Assembly (NCBI GenBank): GCA_040881665.1
Contig: JBBECT010000005.1
Location: 202,138-266,137 of the forward strand
DNA length: 64,000 nt
Direction: 5' to 3'
Origin: Actinomycetota bacterium
GTDB lineage: Bacteria; Actinomycetota; UBA4738; HRBIN12
Shown here: positions 47,653-56,508 of the stretch, one piece after another
Layout: each line of letters begins with the position of its first letter
Numbering within the stretch: the stretch's first letter is position 1
Made by a program: the position numbers and the translations under genes
The notes under the pieces: model-generated
The model's input: only the letters and a program-made list of their open reading frames with translations
Databases searched by the model: none
What the model was told of the DNA's origin: nothing

Positions 47653-48909
47653 ATGAGCCATCTCTGGCATCCGTTCGCCGACATGCGCGCCGTAGACACC
47701 GCAGGACCCCTCGTGATCGAGCGCGGCGAGGGCGTGCACGTGTGGGATGAACAGGGCCGACGCTACCTCGATGCGACCGCATCGCTGTGGTACTGCAACG
47801 TCGGATTCGGACGCGGGGAACTCGCCGAAGCCGCCGAGGCTCAGCTGCGCACGCTCGCCGCATATTCGATCTTCGGCGATCTCACGAACCGCCCCGCCGA
47901 GGCGCTCGCAGACCGGGTGAGCGAGCTCGCTCCCGTCCCCGACTCCCGTGTGTTCCTCACGAGCGGCGGCTCGGACTCGATCGATACCGCGACCAAGATG
48001 GCACGGCGCTACTGGCAGCTGCGCGATCGCCCGGAGCGCACGATCTTCATCAACCGCGAGCGCGCCTATCACGGGATGCACCTCGGCGGGACGAGTCTCG
48101 CGGGGATCGACGCGAACGCGCAGGGCCACGGCACGTTCGTCGGGGAGGTCTCGCGGGTCGCGTGGGACGACCCCTCCGCGCTCCGCTCGACGATCGAGCA
48201 GCTCGGCCCCGACCGCGTGGCCGCCTTCTTCTGCGAACCGGTGATCGGTGCCGGGGGTGTGTTCGCCCCGCCGCCGGGCTATCTCGCCGAGGTCCGCGAC
48301 ATCTGCCGCACCCACGACGTCCTGTTCGTCGCCGACGAGGTCATCACCGGATTCGGTCGCGCGGGCGACTGGTTCGCGAGCGGCCGGTGGGAGCTCGAGC
48401 CCGACCTCATCACCTGCGCCAAGGGCATCACGAGCGGCTACCTCCCGATGGGAGCCGTCATCGCCGCGCCACGCGTCTACGAACCGTTCGCGGCCGGGTC
48501 GGCGATGTGGCGGCACGGCTACACCTACAGCGGACACGCGACGGTCGCGGCGGTCGCGCTCGCCAACATCGACGTGCTCGCGCGCGAGGACCTGCCCGCT
48601 CGGTCCCTCCAGCTGGAGAAGCAGCTCGCCGAGACGCTGCGACCCCTCAAGGCCCACCCACTCGTGGAGGAGGTCCGCGCCGGGACGGGGGTCCTGGCCG
48701 CCGTCCAGCCCGTCTCCGAGGCGCTCGCCGATCCAGCCTATTCGTCGCGGCTCGTCACGGCATGTCGCGAGGCGGGCGTGATCACGCGTTCCCTCGCGAC
48801 CGGTGCGCTCCAGATCTCTCCGGCGCTCGTGATCGAGCACGAGGGCCTAGACGAGTTGGTTGGCGGGATCTCGCAGGCGTTGGACGCGGTCGAGCCGCAG
48901 GTCAGCTGA
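47653..48909 (+). CDS. Class III (omega-) aminotransferase
   Basis: 418 aa, PLP-dependent. Motifs: LWHPFADM, SLWYCNVGFGRGELAEA, FLTSGGSDSIDTATKMARRYWQ, YHGMHLGGTSLAG, EPVIGAGGV, VADEVITGFGRAGDWFAS and the PLP Lys in ITCAKGITSGYLPMGAV. Resembles omega-amino acid:pyruvate or putrescine-type enzymes; substrate not settled. ATG 47653 with TACCGT (47641-47646) 6 nt upstream: leaderless, although only about 30 nt after metH. It converges on and overlaps the erpA-like gene by 8 nt. Confidence 0.9.
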   Translation: MSHLWHPFADMRAVDTAGPLVIERGEGVHVWDEQGRRYLDATASLWYCNVGFGRGELAEAAEAQLRTLAAYSIFGDLTNRPAEALADRVSELAPVPDSRVFLTSGGSDSIDTATKMARRYWQLRDRPERTIFINRERAYHGMHLGGTSLAGIDANAQGHGTFVGEVSRVAWDDPSALRSTIEQLGPDRVAAFFCEPVIGAGGVFAPPPGYLAEVRDICRTHDVLFVADEVITGFGRAGDWFASGRWELEPDLITCAKGITSGYLPMGAVIAAPRVYEPFAAGSAMWRHGYTYSGHATVAAVALANIDVLAREDLPARSLQLEKQLAETLRPLKAHPLVEEVRAGTGVLAAVQPVSEALADPAYSSRLVTACREAGVITRSLATGALQISPALVIEHEGLDELVGGISQALDAVEPQVS

Positions 48910-49222
48910 ACGAGCTGCCGCAGGCGCAGCCGCCCTGGGCGGCCGGGTTGTCGATCGTGAAGCCCGAGGCTTCGAGGGAGTCGACGAAGTCGATCTTGGC
49001 GTCGGACAGATACGGAACGCTCATCTTGTCGATCACGACACGGACCCCGAACTGGGTCTCGGCGAGGTCCTTCTCTCCGACCTGATCGTCCAGGTACATC
49101 GAGTACCGTAGCCCGGAGCATCCGCCCGGCTGGACGGCGACGCGGAGGGCGATGTCGTCCCGGCCCTCCTCGACGAGCAGGTCCCGGACCTTGCCGGCGG
49201 CGTTCTCGGTGATCGTGATCAT
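48902..49222 (-). CDS. A-type Fe-S carrier protein (HesB/IscA/ErpA family)
   Basis: 106 aa from ATG 49222 (GGAGGT 9 nt upstream). Conserved Cys are in VQPGGCSGLRYSMY and the C-terminal GGCACGSSFS, the three-Cys pattern of A-type carriers. Delivers clusters from the SUF scaffold to targets. TACCAT (49264-49259, minus strand) is a plausible -10. Confidence 0.93.
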   Translation of the reverse strand: MITITENAAGKVRDLLVEEGRDDIALRVAVQPGGCSGLRYSMYLDDQVGEKDLAETQFGVRVVIDKMSVPYLSDAKIDFVDSLEASGFTIDNPAAQGGCACGSSFS

Positions 49223-49328
49223 CGTGGCTGCAACCTCCGTCGGGGGTGATCTGCTCCCTATGGTACCGCCGTCCGGCGGGATCGGCGGGGAACCTCGTTC
49301 GGCGCGCTCCGTCAGGCGCCTGAGCTCG

Positions 49329-50456
49329 TCAGACCCCGGCCGGGTCCACCGGGTCGGCCGCCATCTCGGCGGCGAGATCCTGTAGGGCCCGGCGCGTGTC
49401 CTCCATGGCCCGAGGGAGTCCGAACCGCTCGACCAGGGACCGGACCCGGATGTCGGGAACCTGCATGTCGGCCCGTCCACAGACGACCACCACGGGCACC
49501 TTCGAGAGGCGGGCGGTCGTCAGGACCCCCCCGACCGTCTTCCCGCGCATCGAGGACGCATCGAAGCGTCCTTCGCCGGTGATCACGAGGTCGGCATCGC
49601 CGAGGCGCTCGGCGAACCCCACGGCATCCATCACGACCTCGACACCGGGACGCAGTCGAGCCCCGAGGAACCCCATCAGCCCCGCACCCAGTCCCCCCGC
49701 GGCACCCGCGCCGGGCGAGTCGCGGAGGTCGATACCGAGATCCCGCCCGAAGATCGCGGCGAAATGCCCGAGGGCCCGATCGAGCAGCGCGATGTTCTCG
49801 GGTGTCGCACCCTTCTGCGGGCCATAGACGGCTGCCGCGCCGGTCGGGCCGACGAGCGGGTTGTCCACGTCGCTTGCGACATCGAACCGGATCGCCCCGG
49901 TGACGCGCGGCAGCTCCCCGAGATCGATCGTCGCGAGGTCGAGGAGGCCGAGTCCGCCCGGCTCGATCGGCGTACCGTCCGCCTTCGGCAGCCGGGCCCC
50001 CAGCGCCCGCGCCATCCCGGCCCCGCCGTCGGTCGTCGCACTGCCCCCGATGCATACGAGCATCGAGGTGGGCGCGTAACGTTCTATCGCGGTTCGCATC
50101 AGCTCGCCGGTCCCGTACGTCGTAGCGCGCAAGGGATCACGTCGCCCCTCGGACACGAGCTCCAGCCCGGAGGCTCTGGCCATCTCGATCACCACCGAAC
50201 GCCCCTGGGCGGTCGGCACGATCCCGAACTCGGCGGTGACCGGATCGCCGAGCGGGCCCGAAACGGTGGCGCTGTCGATCTCACCCTTGCCGGCGGCAAC
50301 GAGCGCATCGAGCGTACCCTCGCCCCCGTCGGCCATCGGGACCCGCACGACCCGATCGTCGGGTCGTGCACGCTGCCACCCGGTCGCGATCGCCTCGGCG
50401 GCCTGCGCCGCGGTCAGCGTTCCACGGAACTTGTCGGGCGCCACGAGAACCTGCAT
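49329..50456 (-). CDS. Glycerate kinase
   Basis: 375 aa from ATG 50456. GlxK/GarK family (glycerate 2-kinase): MQVLVAPDKFRGTLTAAQAAEAIATGW, VPMADGGEGTLDAL, VIEMARASGLEL, CIGGSATTDGGAGMARALGA, ASDVDNPLVGPTGAAAVYGPQKGA, GGLGAGLMGFLGARLRPGVEVV, ITGEGRFDASSMRGK. Feeds glycerate into glycolysis; typical in glyoxylate/serine use. TACCCT (50469-50464) lies 7 nt upstream: leaderless. Confidence 0.93.
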   Translation of the reverse strand: MQVLVAPDKFRGTLTAAQAAEAIATGWQRARPDDRVVRVPMADGGEGTLDALVAAGKGEIDSATVSGPLGDPVTAEFGIVPTAQGRSVVIEMARASGLELVSEGRRDPLRATTYGTGELMRTAIERYAPTSMLVCIGGSATTDGGAGMARALGARLPKADGTPIEPGGLGLLDLATIDLGELPRVTGAIRFDVASDVDNPLVGPTGAAAVYGPQKGATPENIALLDRALGHFAAIFGRDLGIDLRDSPGAGAAGGLGAGLMGFLGARLRPGVEVVMDAVGFAERLGDADLVITGEGRFDASSMRGKTVGGVLTTARLSKVPVVVVCGRADMQVPDIRVRSLVERFGLPRAMEDTRRALQDLAAEMAADPVDPAGV

Positions 50457-50463
50457 GCACCCG

Positions 50464-50473
50464 AGGGTACAAT
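50464..50473. promoter_or_regulatory. Overlapping divergent -10 boxes
   Basis: TACCCT on the minus strand (50469-50464) and TACAAT on the plus strand (50468-50473) share the central TA. They serve glycerate kinase and the mycothiol isomerase-like gene, making a symmetric bidirectional promoter. Confidence 0.55.
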
Positions 50474-50518
50474 CCCGCCGCGACGGCACCGGCCGATCGG
50501 GCGAGGGAGCGGACACAG

Positions 50519-51349
50519 GTGGGCGTGGACAGGACGACGTTGGTCGCGGCGGCCAGGGCCGAGCGTGCGGGACTGGGACGGACGATCCAGTACGCCCCGC
50601 CGGAGTCCTGGGAACAGCCGAGCGCATGCCCCGGCTGGTGGAACCGCGACGTGATGGCCCATCTCGCCGCGCAGGACTATGCCGCCGCACAGCTGCTTGC
50701 GGGAGAGGACCCGACCGAGCTCGTCGAGTACCGGGCCTCGCTCGGCGACGAGCCCTTCACGACCGACGGCTTCAACGAGCGCGTCGTGAACGCACGATCG
50801 GGGCTCGCCTACCGGGAAGTCCTCACCCACTGGGGCCGCGCGGCCGATCTCGTGTGCGAAGGCGCCGCCGACCTGCCGGACGAGGACTGGAACGACCGCC
50901 GGGTCGACTGGCTGGCCGGAGACATCGGGATCCCGTATCTGCTGCAGTCACGGGTCGTCGAATGGTGGGTCCACGGCGAGGACGTTCGCGCGGGGGCCGG
51001 GATGCCCGAACGCGTGGAACATTGGCCGATCTACCTCACGAGCGATCTCGCGATCCGGATGCTGCCATGGTCGCTGTCCCAGGCGGGTCTTGATCTGCGG
51101 GGACTCTCGGTCCAGATCGACCTCGAGGGTGCAGGTCTCGGCTCGTGGCGGTACGGCCTCGGCGCCGGCGAGGTTCCCGACCCTGACGCGAAGCCGGACG
51201 CATGGATCTCCGGACGGGCGAAGTCCTTCGCCCTCGTGGCCGCCCGCCGGCTCGACCTCGATGGTGTGCTCGATGTCGGCAACCTCGTCGTGGGCGGCGA
51301 AGAGGAACTCGGCATCGCCGTCCTCCGGGCGCTACGCGCCTACCCCTGA
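50519..51349 (+). CDS. Mycothiol-dependent maleylpyruvate isomerase-like (DinB-fold) protein
   Basis: 276 aa from GTG 50519 (AGGGAG upstream). N-terminal DinB/MDMPI four-helix region: SWEQPSACPGWWNRDVMAHLAAQDYAAAQLLAG (metal His near AHLAAQD), and the second helix VVEWWVHGEDVRAGAG with the metal-binding His-x3-Asp pattern. C-terminal SCP2-like domain from about residue 185. Family members use mycothiol; its presence suggests this host makes mycothiol. Substrate unknown. Confidence 0.82.
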   Translation: MGVDRTTLVAAARAERAGLGRTIQYAPPESWEQPSACPGWWNRDVMAHLAAQDYAAAQLLAGEDPTELVEYRASLGDEPFTTDGFNERVVNARSGLAYREVLTHWGRAADLVCEGAADLPDEDWNDRRVDWLAGDIGIPYLLQSRVVEWWVHGEDVRAGAGMPERVEHWPIYLTSDLAIRMLPWSLSQAGLDLRGLSVQIDLEGAGLGSWRYGLGAGEVPDPDAKPDAWISGRAKSFALVAARRLDLDGVLDVGNLVVGGEEELGIAVLRALRAYP

Positions 51350-51359
51350 GCTCGCGCCT

Positions 51360-52424
51360 TCAGCGCTCGATCACGAGCCGTTTCACGATCCGCTTCACCG
51401 CGCCGAACCGGTACTTGTATGCGTAGTCCCCCTTCAGCAGATCGAACGCGTCGCACCCGCCGTCGATCGCGAGCCTGATGTCCTCTGCCACGAGCACCAT
51501 CCCCGGCGCGAGCTGTGACCACCGGTGTTCGTGGTCGAACGCAGAGTTGTACAGCAGGAACCGCCCCCCGTACCGGAACCCGATCGTTCCCGCGAGCTTG
51601 GCTCCGTCGATCGTGAGGAACGAGAGCGCGAAGACCCCGTCGTCGAGGAACGCCTCCCCGAGCCGGCGGAAGAAGATCTCCATGCCCGGCTGCATGAAGT
51701 TCCCCTTCGGCCCCTCGCTCGAGCGGTGCATCGCGACGAAGACGTCGAGGTCGCTCACGAGCGTTTCGGGTCCCGCGAACTCGATCGCGTACGGTCCGGC
51801 CTCGGCCTCGAGCTTTCGCGCCTTGCGTTTGATCTCGTGTCGCATCTTCGACGGAAGGGATGCGAGGTAGGTATCCCAATCGCCGGGCAGAGCGAGGAAC
51901 GGTGCGACCCCGTTCTGATCCTCGCCGACCTTCACCGCCATGCCCTGTGCTGCAGCCGCTTCCGCCAACCAGTCGGGCCAGCCACCGTCCTCGACCAGCC
52001 CCCGGAGATCGGCGCTGCGCCAGTCCTCGCGCGCCCCCAGCGCGGCAAACAGCGCCGCGGCCACCGCGCGCTGCACACCGTCCCGCGCGACCGGACCCAG
52101 GTAGTCGGTCACCTCCGTTCCGCCGAGGAACCGCAGCGTGTCACCGAACCGTTCGAACGCGACGGCGCCGACCTGACTGCCGTCGGTGAGCTCGGCGAAG
52201 GCGAGGAGGAGATGGTCGGGCGTTTCCCCGAACTCCTCCCAGTACAACTTCAGGTACCCGGGCGTGTGGAAGAAGGTTCCTGCGGGGTCCGAATCGACGA
52301 GATCGGTCCAATCACGGCGAGCGAAGTCCCTGCCGTCCTCTGAGAAGACGACCCGGATCGGGCCAGGGTCGGTGTCTCCGCTGTGGGAGGTCGCGTCGAT
52401 CGGGGAGCCGGAGGCCGCTGTCAT
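51360..52424 (-). CDS. GNAT-fold N-acyltransferase (BioF2/CelD-like)
   Basis: 354 aa. FDGRDFARRDWTDLVDSDPAGTFFHTPGYLKLYWE at the N-terminus and LPSKMRHEIKRKARKLE, then a C-terminal GNAT domain (FLTIDGAKLAGTIGFRYGGRFLLYNSAFDHEHRWSQLAPGMVLVAEDI) match the acyltransferase family used in exopolysaccharide and FemAB-like modification. Acceptor unknown. ATG 52424 with TATCAT (52436-52431) 6 nt upstream: leaderless. Confidence 0.85.
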   Translation of the reverse strand: MTAASGSPIDATSHSGDTDPGPIRVVFSEDGRDFARRDWTDLVDSDPAGTFFHTPGYLKLYWEEFGETPDHLLLAFAELTDGSQVGAVAFERFGDTLRFLGGTEVTDYLGPVARDGVQRAVAAALFAALGAREDWRSADLRGLVEDGGWPDWLAEAAAAQGMAVKVGEDQNGVAPFLALPGDWDTYLASLPSKMRHEIKRKARKLEAEAGPYAIEFAGPETLVSDLDVFVAMHRSSEGPKGNFMQPGMEIFFRRLGEAFLDDGVFALSFLTIDGAKLAGTIGFRYGGRFLLYNSAFDHEHRWSQLAPGMVLVAEDIRLAIDGGCDAFDLLKGDYAYKYRFGAVKRIVKRLVIER

Positions 52425-52466
52425 GCGCAGATGATAGAGGTCCGATCGCGGACGGCGCCGTCGGTC

Positions 52467-52907
52467 TCAGGGACGGGATCGCTGATCGTGACGCCGGACA
52501 CGAGAGGGCACGACGATCGAGGTCGCATCCTGATCGCCTCGCGGATCATCGGTGTCGGGCTCCGGACCGCCGCGCGTGGTGGCGCCGCCCTCTGGGTCGG
52601 GGCTCCCGGGCCGGCGCTCGTCGGTCCACCCGGCGCCGTGGGGTGCCCAGCCCGATTCCTCATCGGTCGGTCTGCTGCTCAGCATTGGTCGCAGCAGCCG
52701 GAGGACGACCCACATCAAGGCCAGGATCACGAGACCGGCGATCAGCATCACGGTCAGCAGCAGCAACGACCCCGGGACGACGGCCTCCCGGCATGCCGCG
52801 ACGTCGTTGGCCGAACCGCAATCCGACCACGCCCACGCCGCGATCGCTCCGGTCACCACGACCGCGGCGAGCGGGTACCAGAGCACGGCATGCGTCGCGG
52901 TGCTCAT
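52467..52907 (-). CDS. Two-helix membrane protein, unknown function
   Basis: 146 aa from ATG 52907 (GTG 52934 is an in-frame alternative). Two hydrophobic helices: HAVLWYPLAAVVVTGAIAAWAW and VVPGSLLLLTVMLIAGLVILALMWVVLRLL, with two Cys between them (SDCGSANDVAACRE) that could form an extracytoplasmic disulfide. Polar, Pro/Gly/Asp-rich cytoplasmic tail. No family recognised. Confidence 0.65.
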   Translation of the reverse strand: MSTATHAVLWYPLAAVVVTGAIAAWAWSDCGSANDVAACREAVVPGSLLLLTVMLIAGLVILALMWVVLRLLRPMLSSRPTDEESGWAPHGAGWTDERRPGSPDPEGGATTRGGPEPDTDDPRGDQDATSIVVPSRVRRHDQRSRP

Positions 52908-53021
52908 CCGCCGGCCCGATCGAGTTCCCCTCACGGGTGTGGATGATGCACGACCGCTCCCCCGGTTGCCACAACTGCACTGCTATCCTCGCGCTCTTCC
53001 GCCCTGACCGGAGGTTCCGCC

Positions 53022-53516
53022 GTGATCGCCCGCTCCTCGCTCGTGCTCGTGGTGCTCGCCGTGTTCGTCGGGGGGTGCGGAACGGGTGGGTCCGAGCCGG
53101 CGGCTTCGACCTCTCCGGCGATGAGCACGCCGGCAAGCCCCTCCGCCTCGTCCCCCGCCGAGCCGACACAGAGCGACGATCCGGATCCGACCACGTCTCC
53201 GACGGCATCACCCAACGCGAGCGAGGCTCCGCTACCCGTCCCGGAGATCACGCGTTTCGACGCTCCCTCGCGGCTCGCCTGCAACGACCCGGTGTCCGAG
53301 CTCATCACGATCCGCTACCGCGTGGTCCGGGCCGATGAGGTCCGGTTCGATCTCGACGGCGCCGATCTGTCCAGTCGTGGCTTCCCCAACAAGGGGTCCG
53401 CGCAGTTCGATCTCCCGTGTGACGGGGAGAACCACAGGCTCACTCTGCTGGCGTTCGTGGCGGGCAGCGACGACGTCGCGGCGCAGGCCTCGCGGATCGT
53501 GCGAGCACCTCGCTGA
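53022..53516 (+). CDS. Small lipoprotein
   Basis: 164 aa from GTG 53022. Type II signal peptide with lipobox VGGC (Cys at about residue 19), then a Ser/Thr/Pro/Ala-rich linker of about 50 residues and a compact beta-rich domain (ITRFDAPSRLACNDPVSELITIRYRVV...), with two Cys likely disulfide-bonded. GGAGGT (53010-53015) and -10 TATCCT (52984-52989) precede it. Function unknown; surface-anchored. Confidence 0.8.
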   Translation: MIARSSLVLVVLAVFVGGCGTGGSEPAASTSPAMSTPASPSASSPAEPTQSDDPDPTTSPTASPNASEAPLPVPEITRFDAPSRLACNDPVSELITIRYRVVRADEVRFDLDGADLSSRGFPNKGSAQFDLPCDGENHRLTLLAFVAGSDDVAAQASRIVRAPR

Positions 53517-53577
53517 CACATCACTCCGGCGTCCGTTGACGGGCGTGCGTACCGGACGCGAGATCGCGCCGGGCGCG

Positions 53578-54042
53578 TTACCCGCCGACCGTGTGCGACG
53601 CAGCGCCCGATGCTTCACCGTCGGCTCCGGTCAGCGCCTCCTGCAGCACGTCCCAGGCGAGCACCGCGCACTTGATCCGGATCGGGTACTTGACCACGCC
53701 CTTCAGCGCGATCAGGTCTCCGAACTCGTCCTCGTCGGGCTCAAGCTCGCCGGCCATCATGCCTCGGAAGTCGGACGCGAGCTTCAGCGCGGCGGCTGCA
53801 TCGACGCCCTGGACGGCCTCGGTCATCATCGACGCAGAGCTCTGCGAGATCGAACACCCCGCACCCTGGAACGCCACCTCTGCGAGCGCGTCCCCGTCGG
53901 TGTTCACGAAGACGGTGATCTCGTCCCCGCACAGCGGGTTGTTCTGATGGTTCGATCGGTCGGCCCCGGCGAGCTCGCGCTTGTTCCGCGGGTTCTTGTA
54001 GTGGTCGAGGATGACCTCTTTGTAGATATCGTCGAGTGCCAA
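53578..54042 (-). CDS. sufU: SufU-type Fe-S cluster assembly protein
   Basis: 154 aa, TTG start at 54042. U-type zinc protein that receives sulfur from SufS: YKEVILDHYKNPRNKREL, NPLCGDEITVF, GAGCSISQSSASMM and IKCAVLAW supply the three Cys and Asp zinc ligands. Carries the insertion typical of SufU relative to IscU. Last gene of the SUF operon. Confidence 0.94.
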   Translation of the reverse strand: MALDDIYKEVILDHYKNPRNKRELAGADRSNHQNNPLCGDEITVFVNTDGDALAEVAFQGAGCSISQSSASMMTEAVQGVDAAAALKLASDFRGMMAGELEPDEDEFGDLIALKGVVKYPIRIKCAVLAWDVLQEALTGADGEASGAASHTVGG

Positions 54043-54096
54043 GGTTCGTCCGTTCTCTCCATCACGCGGCCCGTATCGCGAGCCCGAGCGAGCCTA

Positions 54097-55359
54097 CTAG
54101 AAGGCGAACACGTCCTCCGCCTTCGCCAGCGCCTCGATCAGGACGTCGACCTCGGCGGGCGTGTTGTACACGTAGAACGACGCACGCGCCGTCGCGGGCG
54201 TCCCGAAACGCCGCATCACGAGCTGGGCGCAGTGGTGCCCCGCTCGCACGGCGACCCCCTGCTCGTTGAGGATCGTCGCGATGTCGTGGGGATGCACGTC
54301 CTTGTACCAGAACGACACCGCCCCTCCGCGTAGGTCGGGATCGGTCGGACCGAACACGGTCGCGCCGGCCTCGAGCAGGCGCTGGAGCGCGTACGCGGTG
54401 ATCTCGCGCTCGTGCTGCCGCACGGCATCCATCCCCAACCGCTCGAGGTAGTCGATCGCGGCACCGAGGGCGACCTGCTGCGCGACGTTCATCGTTCCCG
54501 CCTCGAACTTCAGCGGGATCGGCTTGTAGGTGCTGTGGTCGGGGAAGACCTCGTGGATCATCTCCCCTCCGCCGAGGAAGGGATCCATCACCTCGAGCAG
54601 TTCGCGCTTGCCGTAGAGCGCGCCGGAGGCGGTCGGTCCCAGCATCTTGTGGCCGCTGAACCCGAGGAAATCGACGTCGAGCGCGGTCACATCGACCCGC
54701 GCGTGCGGCACGAGCTGCGCACCGTCGACCACGACCACGGCTCCGACGGCATGCGCGGCCTCGATCAGGCGCGGCAGCGGGGTGATCGTCCCCAGGGCGT
54801 TCGACATGCCCGTCACACCCAGCAGTTTCGTCCGCTCGGTCAGCAGCCCCTCCAGCGCGTCGAGGTCGAGCACGCCGTCGTCGGTAATCGGGATGTACCG
54901 CAGGACGGCTCCGGTCGCCTTCGCCGCGAGCTGCCAGGGAACGATGTTGGAGTGGTGCTCCATCTCGGTGAGCAGGATCTCGTCGCCCTCGTGCAGGAAC
55001 TTGCGGCCCCAGCCGTGCGCGACGAGGTTCACCGCCTCGGTGGTCCCGCGCGTCGACACGATCGTCGCGGGATCGGGTGCACCGAGGAACCGGGCGATCG
55101 ACGCGCGGGCTCCCTCGTACAGCTCGGTGGCCTCTTCGGAGAGCTGGTAGATCCCGCGGTGGGCGTTCGCGTTGTGACGCTCGTAGAAGGTGCGTTCGGC
55201 TTCCAGCACTTGGCGAGGCTTCTGGGAGGTGGCGGCGCTGTCGAGGTAGACGAGCGGATGCCCCTCGATCTGTCGCGTCAGGATCGGGAAGTCCTCGCGG
55301 AGCTTCGCGACGTCGAGCCTCGCTCCCGCCGTGCCCATCGCCTGCTCGCCGACCGCCAT
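54097..55359 (-). CDS. sufS: SufS cysteine desulfurase
   Basis: 420 aa from ATG 55359. Group II desulfurase: YLDSAATSQKPRQVLEAE, FYERHNANAHRGIYQLSEEATELYEGAR, TRGTTEAVNLVAHGWGR, EMEHHSNIVPWQLAAKATGA, VDGAQLVPHARVDV, GFSGHKMLGPTASGALYGK (PLP Lys) and AVRAGHHCAQLVMRRFG (active Cys). Works with SufU. 55 nt to sufU and 34 nt after sufC. Confidence 0.95.
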   Translation of the reverse strand: MAVGEQAMGTAGARLDVAKLREDFPILTRQIEGHPLVYLDSAATSQKPRQVLEAERTFYERHNANAHRGIYQLSEEATELYEGARASIARFLGAPDPATIVSTRGTTEAVNLVAHGWGRKFLHEGDEILLTEMEHHSNIVPWQLAAKATGAVLRYIPITDDGVLDLDALEGLLTERTKLLGVTGMSNALGTITPLPRLIEAAHAVGAVVVVDGAQLVPHARVDVTALDVDFLGFSGHKMLGPTASGALYGKRELLEVMDPFLGGGEMIHEVFPDHSTYKPIPLKFEAGTMNVAQQVALGAAIDYLERLGMDAVRQHEREITAYALQRLLEAGATVFGPTDPDLRGGAVSFWYKDVHPHDIATILNEQGVAVRAGHHCAQLVMRRFGTPATARASFYVYNTPAEVDVLIEALAKAEDVFAF

Positions 55360-55393
55360 GAGCCTCGCTCCTTCGTCCCTCTCCTGGGCCGAC

Positions 55394-56191
55394 CTACTCG
55401 GTCGAGGCGCCGACGGCCTCGGGCAGTCCGAGCTGGTCGCGGATGCCCTCGTAACCCTTGTCCTCGAGCTCGAGGGCAAGCTCCTTGCCTCCGGACTTCA
55501 CGATACGACCGTCCATCATCACGTGGACGTGGTCGGGCCTGATGTAGTCGAGGATCCGCTGGTAGTGCGTGATCAGCAACACACCGAGATCGGGTCCGAC
55601 GAGCTGAGCGACCCCCGTCGCCACCTGCTTGAGCGAGTCGATGTCCAGACCGGAGTCGGTCTCGTCGAGGATAGCGATCTGGGGCTCGAGGACCGCGAGC
55701 TGGAGGATCTCGTTCCGCTTCTTCTCGCCGCCTGAGAATCCCTGGTTCACGTACCGGTTCACCATGGCGTCCTCGACGCCGAGCAGGTTCATCTTCTCCT
55801 TGAGATGCTTACGGAACGCCAGGGCCGAGACCTGATCGCCCTTGATCGACTGGTAGGCCGTCCGCAGGAAGTTCACCACCGAGACCCCGGGCACCTCGAC
55901 GGGGTACTGCATCGCGAGGAACAGCCCGCGTTGCGCCCGAGCGTCGGGCGTCAGCCCCAGGATGTTCTCACCCTTGAACAGCACCTCGCCGTGCGTGACC
56001 ACGTACCCGGGCCGGCCCATGATCACGTTCGACAGTGTGGACTTGCCAGATCCGTTCGGTCCCATCAGGGCGTGGGTCTCGTTCTGGTGCACGGTCAGGT
56101 CGATCCCCTTCAGGATCTGCTTGCCCTCGACCTCGGCCTGCAGGCCGCGGATCTCCAGGATCGCGCCGTCGGCGCTGTCGGTCTCGCTCAT
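55394..56191 (-). CDS. sufC: SufC ATPase of the Fe-S assembly complex
   Basis: 265 aa from ATG 56191, overlapping the Rieske gene stop as ATGA. ABC ATPase: Walker A GPNGSGKSTL, FSGGEKKRNEILQLAVLEP (signature), ILDETDSGLDID (Walker B), and H-loop ITHYQRIL. Forms SufBCD. Confidence 0.96.
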   Translation of the reverse strand: MSETDSADGAILEIRGLQAEVEGKQILKGIDLTVHQNETHALMGPNGSGKSTLSNVIMGRPGYVVTHGEVLFKGENILGLTPDARAQRGLFLAMQYPVEVPGVSVVNFLRTAYQSIKGDQVSALAFRKHLKEKMNLLGVEDAMVNRYVNQGFSGGEKKRNEILQLAVLEPQIAILDETDSGLDIDSLKQVATGVAQLVGPDLGVLLITHYQRILDYIRPDHVHVMMDGRIVKSGGKELALELEDKGYEGIRDQLGLPEAVGASTE

Positions 56192-56508
56192 GGGGTCACC
56201 TCGATCAGGATGTCGTCGCCTTCGACCTTCACGGGGAAGACGTCCACCGGGATGGTGGCGGGAAGGGTGGTCGGTCGGCCGGTCTCGAGGTCGAACGTGG
56301 AGCCGTGCTTCCAGCACTCGATCGTCGCGTCCTCGACGTCCACCTCGCCCTCGTCCAGGTAGTAGTGCGCGTGCGAGCAGACGGCGTCGATCGCCCGGAA
56401 CCCCTCGGCTCCGAGGTTGACGATCGCGATCTGGCGACCGCCGGCCTCGACGCGGATCACTTCGCCCTCGGGGACGTCGCCCACGGCCGCGACCTTCACC
56501 AGCGGCAT
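56188..56508 (-). CDS. Rieske-type ferredoxin in the SUF operon
   Basis: 106 aa. Two Rieske boxes, CSHAH (about 44-48) and CWKHGS (about 65-70), bind a [2Fe-2S] cluster with 2 Cys/2 His. Start ATG 56508 shares its A with the sufD stop. A dioxygenase-ferredoxin-like protein at this position is usual in actinobacterial suf operons; its exact role is not known. Confidence 0.93.
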   Translation of the reverse strand: MPLVKVAAVGDVPEGEVIRVEAGGRQIAIVNLGAEGFRAIDAVCSHAHYYLDEGEVDVEDATIECWKHGSTFDLETGRPTTLPATIPVDVFPVKVEGDDILIEVTP

